Position numbers and translations under genes: made by a program
Shown here: one piece after another, positions 32,291-43,599 of the stretch
Layout of the letters: each line of letters opens with the position of its first letter
Numbering within the stretch: position 1 is the first letter of the stretch
The notes under the pieces: model-generated
The model's database searches: none
What the model was told of the DNA's origin: nothing
What the model saw: the letters and a program-made list of their open reading frames with translations, nothing else
Assembly: GCF_964656455.1 (NCBI RefSeq)
Contig: NC_135715.1
Location: 164,888,437-164,952,436, forward strand
Direction: 5' to 3'
DNA length: 64,000 bases
DNA from: Halichoerus grypus
Lineage: Eukaryota > Chordata > Mammalia > Carnivora > Phocidae

Positions 32291-33600
32291 GAAAATATCC
32301 AGTCTTCGTCTTTATCTTAGAGGAAGAACTTTTAATAATCGGAAATGGGGGCTCTCATAGTGGGTAAGTTATCAACAGTTAATTTTTTCACAACTGAATT
32401 TTGACACAATTGGGATGGAAAATTTTGTTATATTTATCATCCAACTCATACATAAGACAGTAGCTTATGTGTACACTTAACAAATACTGCTCTCCATAAT
32501 CCTAGCACCTCTGGTCCCACTCTGGTGGGTGCCACAGATCCAAGCATCAAGCACACAAGCCTCTAGTTACTCACTTTCATTCACTGATATGAATGAAAGA
32601 GAGTTTCAGTAGTGGTAAGTTAGAGAACCTGCAGCATAATTCTTACACTTTCAAAAGATCGCTAATAAACCTATATAGATAACATAGGATACTGCTATTT
32701 GGCATGGAAAAATTTCTCAACTTTCTGCACTAAGACCATTTGCAAGGCATTGCTCATCATTATCTGGAAAGATTGCTTTTCTGTGTTTGCATTATTATGA
32801 ATAGTCTCTCCTGTGTTGGTTTGATGCATCAAGATGAATCGTTACATGGACTCCCTTAGTTATTTGGGCACAGAAAAGACTTCCTAAGGACAAGTCGATA
32901 TATTCATCAGCTGTTTAGGTTTTGAGTTGAGCTGTTGTCAGCTCTTTTGAACTGGAAAAATTGAGGATTTGTTAATTTTTTTTGGAGAATTGTTAATAGT
33001 GGTCACAGGTAATGAATACATGATATTATATTGAGCTGAAGTTATTTTATGAGATGAATGACCACTTGAAAATATGATTATTATCTACCATGATTATTTC
33101 ACTGTACCAAATGGTGGTAGCCTCGTAACTGATTATAACTATAGCTTCACACAGTGTCCTTACATCTAGAATATATTTAAGTGAGTATTTGGGGGGCATT
33201 GATGGCTCTCTATAGAGTCAGAGAAGCCACTTGATCCTTGTAAGTCATAATTTTCAGGTTTTTCATTCTGGGTATACCACTTCACATATCTATAACCTAG
33301 CAGAACAACAAAGTTCTTTTTTTCCTACAGAGAAAGAATCTCAAGTCCAATGTGAAAAGTTGCATGACAATGTGTGACAGTCTTTTGAGAACAAACAGTA
33401 ACCCCAAATTGCCCAGCATAATCAGCGACTGCCAGGTAGCATTTGGAGCTAGGACTTTCTTCAACCGTGCTGAATGATCGTGTGAGGGGGCAGAACATGA
33501 GGAGAGTTCTAAGTGGCAGAAGAGAGGGGTGGTGTGTGTGTGTTGGGGGGGTAAAAAAAGGTGGCAGAATAAAAACAAAGCTAAACTTTAGTATTATCTA
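32291..33600. other. Intergenic, no repeat or gene recognised
   Basis: AT-rich single-copy-looking sequence with no supported feature on either strand. Confidence 0.4.
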
Positions 33601-33618
33601 TAACCAAGTGGTCCTTTT

Positions 33619-33806
33619 TTTTTTTTTAAAGATTTTATTTATTTATTTGAGAGAGAGAGAGAAACCACATGAGAGAGGGGAGGGTCAGAGGGTGAAGCAG
33701 ACTCCCTGCCAAGCAGGGAGCCCGATGCGGGACTCGATTCAGGGACTCCAGGATCATGACCTGAGCCGAAGGCAGTCGCTTAACCAACTGAGCCACCCAG
33801 GCGCCC
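33619..33806 (-). repeat. Carnivore tRNA-Lys SINE
   Basis: Antisense copy with 15-base duplications ccaagtggtcctttt at 33604-33618 and 33807-33821. Confidence 0.94.
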
Positions 33807-33836
33807 CCAAGTGGTCCTTTTAAAAGTTGATGATAG

Positions 33837-34014
33837 TGGGCGCTTGGGTGGTGCAGAGATAACGGGTCTGACTCTTGGTTTCGGGTCAGGTCACGATCTC
33901 AGGGTTGTGAGATGGAGCCCCATGACTGGCTCCTCGCTCAGCGTGGAGTCTGCTTGAGATTCTCTCTCTCCCCCACCACTCTCTCTCTAAAGTAAATACA
34001 TCTTAAAAAAAAAA
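33837..34014 (+). repeat. Carnivore tRNA-Lys SINE
   Basis: Sense copy flanked by ttgatgatag at 33827-33836 and 34015-34024. It forms an inverted pair with the SINE 30 bases upstream. Confidence 0.92.
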
Positions 34015-34070
34015 TTGATGATAGCTCGGCCATTTTTAATATGTTTGGATCACCTGATTAAATGACCTCA

Positions 34071-34273
34071 CTTTTTTTTTTTTTTTAAGATTTTATTTAT
34101 TTATTTGACAGAGACACAGTGAGAAAGGGAACGTAAGCAGGGGGAGTGGGAGAGGGAGAAGCAGGCTTCCCACTCGGAGCAGGGAGTCCGATGCGGGGCT
34201 CGATCCCAGGACCCTGGGATTATGACCTGAGCCGAAGGCAGACGCTTAACGACTGAGCCACCCAGGCGTCCCT
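34071..34273 (-). repeat. Carnivore tRNA-Lys SINE (first of a direct pair)
   Basis: Antisense full-length copy. It is followed at once by another antisense copy; the taaatgac flank appears before the first (34060) and after the second (34483), so one inserted in or beside the other. Confidence 0.92.
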
Positions 34274-34276
34274 AAC

Positions 34277-34482
34277 ATTTTTTTAAATTTTATTTATTTA
34301 TTAGAGAGTACGAGCGGGATGGGGAGGGGAAGAGGGAGAGGGAAGAGGGAGAGGGAGAAGCAGGCCCCCCGCTGAGCAGGGACCCCCCCCCCTCCCCCGA
34401 CGCAGGGCTGGATTCCAAGACCCTGGGATCATGACCTGAGTGGAAGGCTGAGGCTTAACCAACTGAGCCACCCAGGCGCCCC
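34277..34482 (-). repeat. Carnivore tRNA-Lys SINE (second of a direct pair)
   Basis: Antisense copy with an expanded purine run (gaggggaagagggagaggga) and a C-rich run at 34383-34399; more diverged than its neighbour. Confidence 0.9.
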
Positions 34483-34529
34483 TAAATGACTTAACATTTA
34501 AAACATTTTTAAAATTTATTTTTATTGTA

Positions 34530-35016
34530 TTTTATATGACCATTTTATTCAAATAGCATTCATATGCCATAGAATTTACCCATTTAGAGTACAATTCAAT
34601 GGTTTTTAGTGTATTCACAGAGTTGTGTAGCCACCGCCACAATCCATTTTAGAACATTTTTGTCAATCAAACTCCATGCACACCAGCAGTCAATAAATCA
34701 CGTTTGAAACCAAAAAGAAACCCCATGCTTGTTAACAGTTGCCCTCCACTCCCTCAACCTCTCCCTTTATCCCAGCCTCCTGGCAGTCACTAATCTACTT
34801 TCTGTCTCTATGGATTTGCCTATTCTGGCCATTTTATAAAAACAGGATCATATAATATGTGGCCTATTTGTGACTGGCTTCTTTCACCTTGCATAATGTT
34901 GTAGCATGGCTTGGTACTTCATTTCTTTTTATTGCCAAGTAACATCTCATTGTATGGATAGATCACATTTAATTTATCCCCTCATCAGTTTTTTCCATGC
35001 CAAATAGCAGTATCCT
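34530..35016 (-). repeat. Old L1 3' end, antisense
   Basis: 'catagaatttacccatttag', 'tgtgtagccaccgccacaat', 'tctgtctctatggatttgcc', 'gcataatgttgtagcatggc' are classic antisense L1M 3' text. Confidence 0.75.
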
Positions 35017-35033
35017 GCCAGCCCTTGATTCTT

Positions 35034-35770
35034 TTGTTTGTTTTTGTCTTTTTTTAAATTTTATTTTATTATGTTATGTTAGTCACCATACATTACATCA
35101 TTAGTTTTTGATGTAGTGTTCCATGATTCATTGTTTTTGTATAACACCCAGTGCTCCATGCAGTACGTGCCCTCCTTAATACCCACCACCGGGCTACCCC
35201 ATCCCCCCACCCTCGTCCCCTCTAAAACCCTCAGTTTGGGGCACCTGGGTGGCTCAGTTGTTAAGCACCTGCCTTCGGCTCAGGTCATGATCCCAGGGTC
35301 CTGGGATCGAGCCCCACATCGGGCTCCCTGCTCTGCGGGAAGCCTGCTTCTCCCTCTCCCACTCCCCCTGCTTGTGTGCCCTCTCTTGCTGTGTCTTTCT
35401 CTGTCAAATAAATAAATTAAAAAAAAAAAAAAAACCTCAGTTTGTTTCTCGAAGTCCATTGTCTCTCATGGTTCATCTCCCCCTCCGATTCCCCCCCTTC
35501 ATTTTTCCCTTCCTTCTCCTAATGTCCTCCATACTATTCCTTATGTTCCACATAAAAGTGAAACCATATGATAATTGACTTACTCTGTTTGACTTATTTC
35601 ACTTAGCATAATCTCCTCCAGTCCCATCCATGTTGGTGTAAAAGTTGGGTATTCATCCTTTCTGATGGCTGCGTAATATTCCATTGTATATATGGGCCAC
35701 ATCTTCTTTATCCATTCGTCTGTTGAAGGGCATCTTGGCTCTTTCCACAGTTTGGCTATTGTGGACATTT
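35034..35770 (-). mobile_element. Young carnivore L1 3' end, antisense, carrying a nested SINE
   Basis: Reverse-strand L1: poly(T) at the left, 3'UTR ('caccatacattacatcatta', 'cccagtgctccatgcagtac'), then ORF2 end ('cataatctcctccagtccca', 'ccattgtatatatgggccac') to a 5' truncation at 35770. Flanks gccagcccttgattctt (35017-35033) and gccagctctgattctt (35771-35786) look like the target duplication. A SINE interrupts it at 35239-35434. Confidence 0.9.
35239..35434 (+). repeat. Carnivore SINE nested in the L1
   Basis: Full-length sense copy inside antisense L1 3'UTR, with cctcagtttg at 35229-35238 and again at 35435-35444. It must postdate the L1. Confidence 0.95.
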
Positions 35771-36239
35771 GCCAGCTCTGATTCTTAATGGCAGCTCTGG
35801 TCTCACCTCCTCCAGGCGGCCTTTCCTGACTATCTCTGTTATGGAACCGTGAACCTATCTTTTCTCGGTCTAACGCTCCACCACAACACTGTGAGGGCAG
35901 GAATGCGCCTTTCATTTCTGCATCCCTGCAACTTGGCAACTGGCCTAGCTTGGTGTCGCCCCCCTTCAGCTGTCCCTTCTGGGTGAATTTGGCACATTTG
36001 TATACCATCTATATTATTGTTTATATTGAGAGATTTATAAAATAAAGGAGAAAGCAAGAATATTTAATAAATGTTGCTTTCATCTAGATTACTAACATAG
36101 TGTTATATTTCTTTTAAGTCACTTTCTTTTTTACAAAAAAGGAATTGAAATTTTTTATAATTTTTATTTCCTTGGATCATCAATTTTAGCCATATTCCTT
36201 CCTCTCAGGGAGAAAGTTTTTAAGGAAAAGTGGCAAGAG

Positions 36240-36332
36240 GGGTGCCTGGGTGGCTCAACCTTTCCCTCTGTCTGCCGCTCCCCCTTCTTGTGCTCGCTCT
36301 CTCTCTCTAATAAATAAAAATTGAAAAAAATT
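36240..36332 (+). repeat. Carnivore SINE with internal deletion
   Basis: The head 'ggggtgcctgggtggctcaa' joins directly to the CT-rich part 'cctttccctctgtctgccg' and an AATAAA tail, so about 80 bases of the middle are missing. Confidence 0.85.
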
Positions 36333-36399
36333 AGCAACAGTAACTAGTAATAAAATAGAACAATTCTAAAAATACACTGTGATAAAAGTTATGTGAATG

Positions 36400-36992
36400 T
36401 GGTCTCTTTTAAAATATCTTACTGTAATGTTCTCACCCTTCTTGCATTGATGTGAGATGATAAAACACCTACGTGATGAGATGAAGTGTGGTGAATGGTG
36501 GAGGCTAACGAAGTTGAGTTAGGCTACGATTGACCTTCTGGTGATTCGCCAGCAGGCGGTCATCGGCTTCCAGACCAAGGTTGACCGTGGGGAACTGAAC
36601 CTGCGGATGAGGGTGAACTGCTGTAATCATTTGGTGTATTCTTGCCACTTTTTAGAAAGATTTATTTATTTATTTATTTGATAGAGCAGAGGAGAGAGAG
36701 AGAGAACACAAGTGGGGGGGGGAGGGGCAGAGGGAGAGGGAGAAGCAGGCTCCCTGCTGAGCAAGGAGCCCGATGCGGGACTCGATCCCAGGACCCCGGG
36801 GTCATGACCCCAGCTGAAGGCAGACGCTTGACTGACTGAGCCACCCACTGTCCTAATTTATAAATTAAACTTTATCGTCGGTGTGTATGTATAGGAAAAA
36901 AAAGTATATATAGAGTCCAGTTATCCCTAGTTTCAAGCATCCGTGAGCAGTCTTGGAATGTATGCCCTGCAGATAAGGGGCAACTACTGTAT
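36400..36992 (+). mobile_element. Tigger-type (Tc1/mariner) DNA transposon 3' part, SINE-interrupted
   Basis: 'atgtgagatgataaaacacc', 'gttaggctacgattgacctt', 'aaattaaactttatcgtcgg' and the end 'gataaggggcaactactgta' match the 3' half and inverted terminus of a Tigger element. There is no transposase ORF in this part. Confidence 0.7.
36652..36848 (-). repeat. Carnivore SINE nested in the Tigger element
   Basis: Antisense copy with a G-rich run at 36713-36727. Tigger text resumes right after it. Confidence 0.9.
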
Positions 36993-37485
36993 TTCAAATC
37001 AACCATCTCTGAAGGCTTTTCAACAAAAGCACAAAGCTCACACAGAGGAAGCCGCGGATGTGTCCCTGCAGGGCACTTACTCTAATTCAGACAAACATGC
37101 CTCTATTTGGAGATAATTTCTTTCAGAGAGAATGCATGAAGTTCCTGTTAAATGAAAGATGTTGATGAGGATTATTCTGAAGAAAAATGGCCACTTCATT
37201 TTAGGTGTTAATCAAGGATGACTAGCTTCTTCTCCGATAATGTTGATTATACTCTTTCCAAATGATGTGGCTTAAGTTATGTAAATTAAAACTCTCTGGA
37301 ATAGGTATGTTCTACATCCGTTTCAATCATGAAGCTGCTAATTTCGCTTGCCATCGGTGAGACTATGGGCAAAAATTCCTTTTAGTTATGTGCAGGTATA
37401 TTGTGGCAACAGATCTTTTGTTTAACAGGCTAAGTCCTTAAAGTACTTTTGGTACAGATTCAGTGAGTTAAATTACTCTAAGGAA

Positions 37486-37888
37486 ACATTGGGGAGGGTA
37501 TGTGCTATGGTAAGCGCTGTGAAGTGTGCAAGACTGTTGAATCACAGATCTGTACCTCTGAAACAAATAATACATTATATGTTAAAAAAAAAAAAAGAAG
37601 AAGAAGAAGATAGCAGGAGGGGAAGAATGAAGGGGGGGCAGATCGGAGGGGGAGATGAACCATGAGAGACTACGGACTCTGAAAAACAAACTGAGGGTTC
37701 TAGAGGGGAGGGGGTGGGAGGATGGGTTAGCCTGGTGATGGGTGTTAAGGAGGGCACGTTCTGCATGGAGCACTGGGTGTTATGCACAAACAATGAATCA
37801 CGGAACACTATATCTAAAACTAATGATGTAATGTATGGTGATTAACATAACATAATAAAAAAAATAAATTAAAAAATAATTACAAAAT
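37486..37888 (+). mobile_element. Recent, severely 5'-truncated L1 (3'UTR only), sense
   Basis: 403 bases of carnivore L1 3'UTR: 'tgtgcaagactgttgaatca', an A-run with GAA repeats, 'ggttagcctggtgatgggtg', 'gcactgggtgttatgcacaa', poly(A)-like end. Perfect 15-base duplications aattactctaaggaa at 37471-37485 and 37889-37903 indicate a recent insertion. Confidence 0.95.
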
Positions 37889-37903
37889 AATTACTCTAAG
37901 GAA

Positions 37904-39461
37904 TAACCATGAAGCCTGATATTCTTCCTCAACCCCTGTCCAACAGAAAAGCTTGTGATTGCGTTTTCAATACGTGACCTTTCTCTCAGACATCCAGAAA
38001 AGTTTATATTATATAGTACTTAGGGCTTAGCATTCAGGTCAAGGTAATTCTCTTTTCCTTCTGAACCACAATAAAACTGTGTGGAAATGGTTCAGGAAAT
38101 GTTTGCTTGAGAGGCAAGTGCTTGATGATAACTAGAGACACTGAGCACTCGTCCTGGGTAAGGGAAGAGGGCCCAGTGTTTAAGCAGAGCTCTCTCTGCC
38201 TGTGCATCAGCCCAGCCTCTGAATGAACACGATGAGCCTGCAGTTGGGTCATGGAGAATAACCCAGTAGGCTCGGCATCATCTCTGTCTCCTCACTTCTT
38301 TCTTGGCCACCATCTCCTAATACAAAGTTGTATTCAGTATTTACTTACACTTTCTCCCATCTCCTCTCGTGGGGCCACTAACCTCGTCTTGAACTTCTTC
38401 ATCATATGCCTAATGTATTCTGAAAGAGGCCGGGGTCTCTGGAATGATGGAATGAAGACCTCTGTACAGGCTTCCCTCCCATAAAAACAAGGGAAATACT
38501 GAGAAAATATGTCAAAATCAACTTTTCCAGAACTCGGGAAATAAACTGAAGGCTTGCAATACTACGAGGAATGTTTATTCAGGAAAAACTGCTGAATCTC
38601 AGTAGGTAACAGTGGGCTTTGTGGCATTTGAACCTGTCCTGCTCGCATTACCTTTTCCCCAGCTCCACTGTCGTCATGTAAACCCGCAGCCTTGCAGCTC
38701 CTGGAGGGGCCAGAGTGTGGCCTCAAAAAGTCCTATCTCCAGAACACTGACTCTATTTGACCTGCCCATCCTGCAGCTCCCCGGAAGAAAACCCATGAGG
38801 AGAGTGGTTTCCTTTTCTTTTTTTTTTCTTTGTCCTGCTTCGAGTTTAATCTGCAGAAAAGCTCCTTCCTCAGGGCCCTTGTCGAAAACAACGAGCGGCC
38901 AGTGTTTCCCACCACAGTTATGATACCAGTTGGGGCAGACAAGAGCCCGGCCCAAACTTAAAAGGTGTCCCGTAGGAGGACTTGAAAAGCTCTGATATAT
39001 TCCTGGGGTTCTAAAAGGCTCTGCAAACGTGCAAGACTGTGTGCATGCCTGGAAAAGACCCGAGAGGGCCCCCAGTCTCTCACCTCTGGCTGGCTGGAGC
39101 TGGCTGGAGGCCCTGCGCAAGGAGCTGCCGGAGAAGGCAGAATTATAAACAGCCTGAGAGTCGAGGTCATGCCCCAACATACCTACACACAGAGCTTCTC
39201 ACAAAAGGTTGCAATTCTTATTGGTTCAAGGCATTTCAGGAAATTTCTGGCCAATCATTAGCTGGCCACTAAGCTAACTGAAAAGAGAATTCAGTGGCTG
39301 TGCATTCTAGAGAATAAAGAATTTATGAAATTAGTCTCTACAGAAAGACCACTAGTGTAACAAACAACAGCCCCAACAACAATAAAACGGCAACAACAAC
39401 AGGCACTGGGGTGGGGGAAGTCTGATTTCCAGAGTTGTCACATTTTCTAAAATGTCTACTT
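37904..39461. other. Intergenic, no repeat or gene recognised
   Basis: Moderate GC content. Overlapping short ORFs on both strands at 38612-39272 have no recognisable homology and no splice or start context, so none is called. Confidence 0.4.
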
Positions 39462-39567
39462 TTAAAAAAAGAATTATTTAAGTAATCTCTCCACCCAAAT
39501 GGGGCTTGAACTCACAACCCTGAAAGCAAGAGTCACATAACCCCCTCACTGAGCCAGCCAGGCACCC
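39462..39567 (-). repeat. Short carnivore SINE, antisense
   Basis: 'atggggcttgaactcacaac' and 'cactgagccagccaggcacc' form an antisense tRNA-like head without the CT-rich part. Flanks aaaatgtctactt and aaaagtgtccactt suggest a diverged duplication. Confidence 0.75.
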
Positions 39568-39978
39568 CTAAAAGTGTCCACTTATCAATAAAACATTTTT
39601 ATATAGTTGCAAAAAAACAGGAAAGCATGGCCCATGCCCGGGGGGGGAAAAAAAAACACTCTTAGAAAACTATTCCTGAGGGGTCTGAATTTTGGACTTA
39701 TATTTATAAGATAAATATAAAGATGAATACGTATAAAGATTAATATTATACATACATAAATGTAAATAACTAAAGGAAACCATATCTAAAGAATTAAAGT
39801 GTGAGAACAATGCTTCAGCAAAGAGAGAGTATCAATAAAGAGAAGTTGGGAAAAAAACAGAAGTTCTGGGGTTGAAAAGTCTTTTCAGTAAAATTTTTCT
39901 ATAAGAAACATAACATCATGTCCTCCTTACGATGTAGCCTCCTTCAAGATGTAGTGTTTATCGTGTACATTACACTTT

Positions 39979-40163
39979 TTTTTAAAGATTTTATTTATTT
40001 ATTTATTTGACAGCGAGAGAGGGAACACAAGCAGGGGGAGTGGGAGAGGGAGAAACAGGCTTCCCACTGAGCAGGGAGCCCGATGGGGGGCTCGATCCCA
40101 GGACCCTGAGATCATGACCTGAGTCAAAGACAGATGCTTAATGACTGAGCCACCCAGGCGCCT
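39979..40163 (-). repeat. Carnivore tRNA-Lys SINE inside L2-like text
   Basis: Antisense copy with tgtacattacacttttt/tgtacattacatttttg flanks. The surrounding text is L2-like. Confidence 0.9.
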
Positions 40164-40395
40164 CATGTACATTACATTTTTGTGTCTCTCAATAGGTCTG
40201 GTGTAATACCTGGTTTTCCTGCTTAGCACTTAGCATACGTAATTTGTGAATATGTATTTATTGTGTGCCTGTCTTCCCACCAGCTTGGAGACTTCATGAG
40301 AATCAGGCCTTGTCTACTTTAGTCTTAGTATCCATCCAGTATCTGACTTAATATCTGTCTGATAGTTACGTTTTTAAAAAGTATATGTTGAATAA
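40164..40395 (+). repeat. L2 3' fragments
   Basis: 'cttggagacttcatgagaat' and 'atccatccagtatctgactt' follow the L2 tail pattern. Confidence 0.4.
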
Positions 40396-40410
40396 ATAAA
40401 TTACAAGCCA

Positions 40411-40608
40411 GGGCACCTGGGTGGCTCAGGCGGTCAAGCGTCTACCTTCACCTCAGGTCCTGAACCCAGGGACCTGGGATCGAGCCCCTGGCGTTGGGCT
40501 CCATGCTCAGTGGGGAGCCTGGTTCTCCATCTCCCTCTGTTCCTCCTCCTTGCTCGTGCTCTCTCTCTCTCAAATAAATAAATAAAATCTTTAAAAAAAA
40601 GTTTAAAA
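40411..40608 (+). repeat. Carnivore tRNA-Lys SINE
   Basis: Full-length sense copy; aataaattacaagc before and aataaattataagc after are the duplication. Confidence 0.93.
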
Positions 40609-40636
40609 AATAAATTATAAGCAAACTAATGAATGA

Positions 40637-40780
40637 AAGGAGCTATCATTTGATGAGCACCTTCTACATACCATGCACTGTGCTCGCTTTTTATATATAT
40701 TATCCAAATTAGTCTTTACAATCACTCCAGCATGGGTATCATTACCTCTACAATCCAGATTAATTTCTTATCTTGGAGGT
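40637..40780 (+). repeat. MIR SINE
   Basis: 'gagctatcatttgatgagca', 'ataccatgcactgtgctcgc' and 'aattagtctttacaatcact' are MIR 5' core text. Confidence 0.65.
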
Positions 40781-41826
40781 GGTAGAGACCATTAGTAAAA
40801 TCGGTTTGGTTAGCATACTATTTGCAGGCTAACAATCAGATGATCTCGAAGCCAGGAAATTCTGGACCTCCCCGGTTCTCCCTACTGAGTATTGTTGCTT
40901 GGGTGTTTGGTTTCCTCCTACCCTTTGCAAATAAGCATCCACAGAATTCCAGATGTTTATTTGAGTCTTTACATACGATTCACAGTGATAGAATTTAGGT
41001 GGGGCGTGCAGGGGAAGGATTCCACATGGCGCTCTGGCGACCTTACACACACCCACATAGGTTATGTCTGCAGAAGTCTGAGCTACAGCTAATCTGAGTC
41101 TTGGCAGAACGCCTTGTTATTCTCCCACAACATGAGAGGACAGGAGGTCTGTGATGAGGTGGCCCAAGGCAGCACCCCTGAGCTCCTCATTGCCTTGGGG
41201 TACTGTGAGGTATGGAGTTTTCTGCCATGGCCCTTTGGAATATAGCTGCAGACTACAACCACCTAGCTGCGGTCTAGAATTAGCTCTGCAGCAATGGGAC
41301 ACCCCATGGTGTGTTGCTGCAAGCTTCTGTCTCCTATTATTTGGGGGTCAGCCTCTTTGTTGTGTGGGACAAGGATGACGGGGAGCTGGAGTTTTGGCTA
41401 CTCTTTTGCTAAGTTATAAATCGCCTACCTCTAAAAAGGGCTAGTGTGTTTTTACCAATTGAATCTGTCAGCTGGTCTTGGCCTTGGCCTTCCTTGCTGC
41501 TGTGTGCTTTATAGGGCCCTGATCCCAGAGTGGGAGTCCTTCCAACCCAGACGTGTGGGGTGCCTCTCCCCCACCTGACTACGCCTTCCCTCCTCTGTGG
41601 AACTCAGCCCATAGGCTTTGAAGTCCAGATTCTGGTGGTTTCTCCTAGATTCCTTTTAATTTTCAAGACTTTGTGGGGTAGGGTCTGAGTCATTGTCTTT
41701 TTTTTTTTTTAATTTTGAAAGTTCAGTAGAAAGAGATGTTAAGAATTGGAGAGGGGAAAATTTACCGAGACATATACACTTGGAGTGGCAGCCTGTTTTT
41801 TTTTCTTATGACTGGCCTTGAAAAAA

Positions 41827-41865
41827 ATATACATATGTATATATTATATATATGTATATATAATT
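41827..41865. repeat. AT-rich palindromic tract
   Basis: Alternating AT/GTATAC text that can fold on itself; a fragile, cruciform-prone simple repeat. Confidence 0.7.
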
Positions 41866-42069
41866 AATAGCTTTAATTATTTATAAAACATATATTAAAA
41901 TTCAAACACCTAGCATTGGGATTCTGGAAGGGTTAATCTCTTTTCAATTGTCACAGAGCTTTTGACTTCTTATTATGCAGAAGAGGGTTTTTTCCCTTCC
42001 TTCTTTGAATTTCATTAAAAAATCCTCTTAAAAAAAAATCCTCTCTAATAACTTGATATTGCAGAATGC

Positions 42070-42070
<1 letters not shown>

Positions 42071-42098
<28 letters not shown>
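42071..42098. repeat. (GT)n microsatellite
   Basis: Fourteen uninterrupted GT units. Confidence 0.95.
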
Positions 42099-42100
<2 letters not shown>

Positions 42101-42569
42101 ATATGCGTGTTTTTTATTAATTTAGGAGAGGTAGGGGAGAGGAAAAGATCTCTTAAATGAGAGAAAACTGAGACACAGAGACGGAAGACCAATTATAATC
42201 GATCAATAAATGTTGAAGGAACATTATGGTCCTCAGCAGCTTTTCTGATGTGCCTCTCCTGCAATGCGTGCATCCGGGGCAGAGGCTTCTGAGGACACCG
42301 GTGTTTGGGGACTAGTTTTCCTTCAGGCTAGTTACTGGAGAGTACAATGTCCTCTAACTCCTTTCTCAGAGCGCCATGAGGGGGATGGTTGTGGCCATTA
42401 AAAATATTTAGTTCTGGAACATCAGCTAACAACCTGAAAGTCATTCGAAAGATTTACTTATGGATACCCAAGTCAGAGATGTTGACTGACTTTTCTTTAC
42501 CAAAAACAGAAATGAAAACACATGTGTAAGAAATTTAAGGTAGCAGATTAGACAAATTTATCTGTTTAT

Positions 42570-43080
42570 TGTAGAAAATTTTGAAGCTATGAATAAGCAA
42601 ACTGGGAAAATTAAAATGATTCACAATCCCATAGTCCAGAAATAACACAGTTGGTATTTTGGTGTATGTTCTCCGAGATACACATTTTATGGGATGATCC
42701 TATAGCTAGTGTATGGAGTATTGTTTTGTAACTAGCTTCCCCCCCCTCCGACTACATATGTTGTGAACATCTTTCCTTGCCATATTTTCTATGACATCCT
42801 TCTTAAGGCTGGGCAGTATTTCATTGCATGGATAGCCAAATGTTTATGTAAATGGTTCTAGATTGTCATATATTAGGTTGTTTTCAGTTTATTTTTGCAA
42901 GTATAAAGAAACCTACAACTAATATTCCTATGAATAAAGCTTTTTGAATATCCATGATAATTTACTTGGGATAAATTCTTAAAAGTGGAAGTTGGAACAA
43001 AGCCTATGTGCATTTTTAATAAGTACTTTTTCTAATATAGACCAAATTGGATTTATAGTTTTTTTTTTACCAAAAAGAAT
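42570..43080 (-). repeat. Old L1 3' end, antisense
   Basis: 'gtgaacatctttccttgcca', 'gggcagtatttcattgcatg', 'attaggttgttttcagttta' are antisense L1M motifs. Confidence 0.65.
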
Positions 43081-43179
43081 GCAGTGGAGATTTTACATAT
43101 GGCTCTCTCTTATCTTGGTCCATAATAAAAAGCTCTGTCATATGTGAAAGGCAATTTCATTGAGGAAAAAAACCAATAT

Positions 43180-43550
43180 ACAATAGATATGCATTTTTCT
43201 GGTGATCTGTCTTTTTTTATTGTCTGTCTGCTCCATTCGAACGTAAGATCCAGGGGCACCTGGGTGGCTCAGTCGGTTAAGTGTCCGACTTTGGCTTAGG
43301 TCATGATCTCAGGGTCCTGGGATTGAGCCCTGAGTCGGGCTCCTCGCTCAGCGGGGAGTCTGCTTCTTCCTCTCCTCTGCCCCTCCCCCCCGCTCATGCT
43401 CCCTCGCACTCTCTCTCTCAAATAAATAAATAAAATCTTTAAAAAAAAGAATGTAAGTTCCATGAAGAGAAGGACTTTTTCCCCCTGGTTTATTATATTT
43501 CTAGTGCTTGTACCTAACACAGAGTAGGTATTAAATAAATAATTGTTGAA
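43180..43550 (+). repeat. L2 3' end split by a SINE
   Basis: L2 text 'gtctgctccattcgaacgta' resumes after the SINE as 'gaatgtaagttccatgaaga' and ends in 'acacagagtaggtattaaat'. Confidence 0.55.
43253..43448 (+). repeat. Carnivore tRNA-Lys SINE nested in L2
   Basis: Full-length sense copy; gaacgtaagatcca at 43239-43252 and gaatgtaagttcca at 43449-43462 form a slightly diverged 14-base duplication. Confidence 0.93.
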
Positions 43551-43599
43551 TGAATACATTAATGACTCAGGGCTTTTTATAGGAGCTGTAGCTAACAAC

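Larger units (their letters stand above)
40860..42560. other. Intergenic; simple repeats only
   Basis: An AT palindromic run (ATACATATGTATAT type) lies at 41827-41865 and a (GT)14 tract at 42071-42098. No gene or dispersed repeat was otherwise recognised. Confidence 0.5.

Noticed and set aside
33443..33823. 126-codon plus-strand ORF
   Set aside because: Its second half is translated SINE sequence; the first half has no homology.
35580..36008. 142-codon minus-strand ORF ending in MWPIYTMEYYAAIRKDE
   Set aside because: The C-terminal part is the end of L1 ORF2 in a truncated L1; the N-terminal part is unrelated flank read through. It is not a gene.
38612..39272. Overlapping ORFs of 70-168 codons on both strands
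   Set aside because: No homology, no splice context, and both strands are open equally, as expected by chance in GC-moderate DNA.
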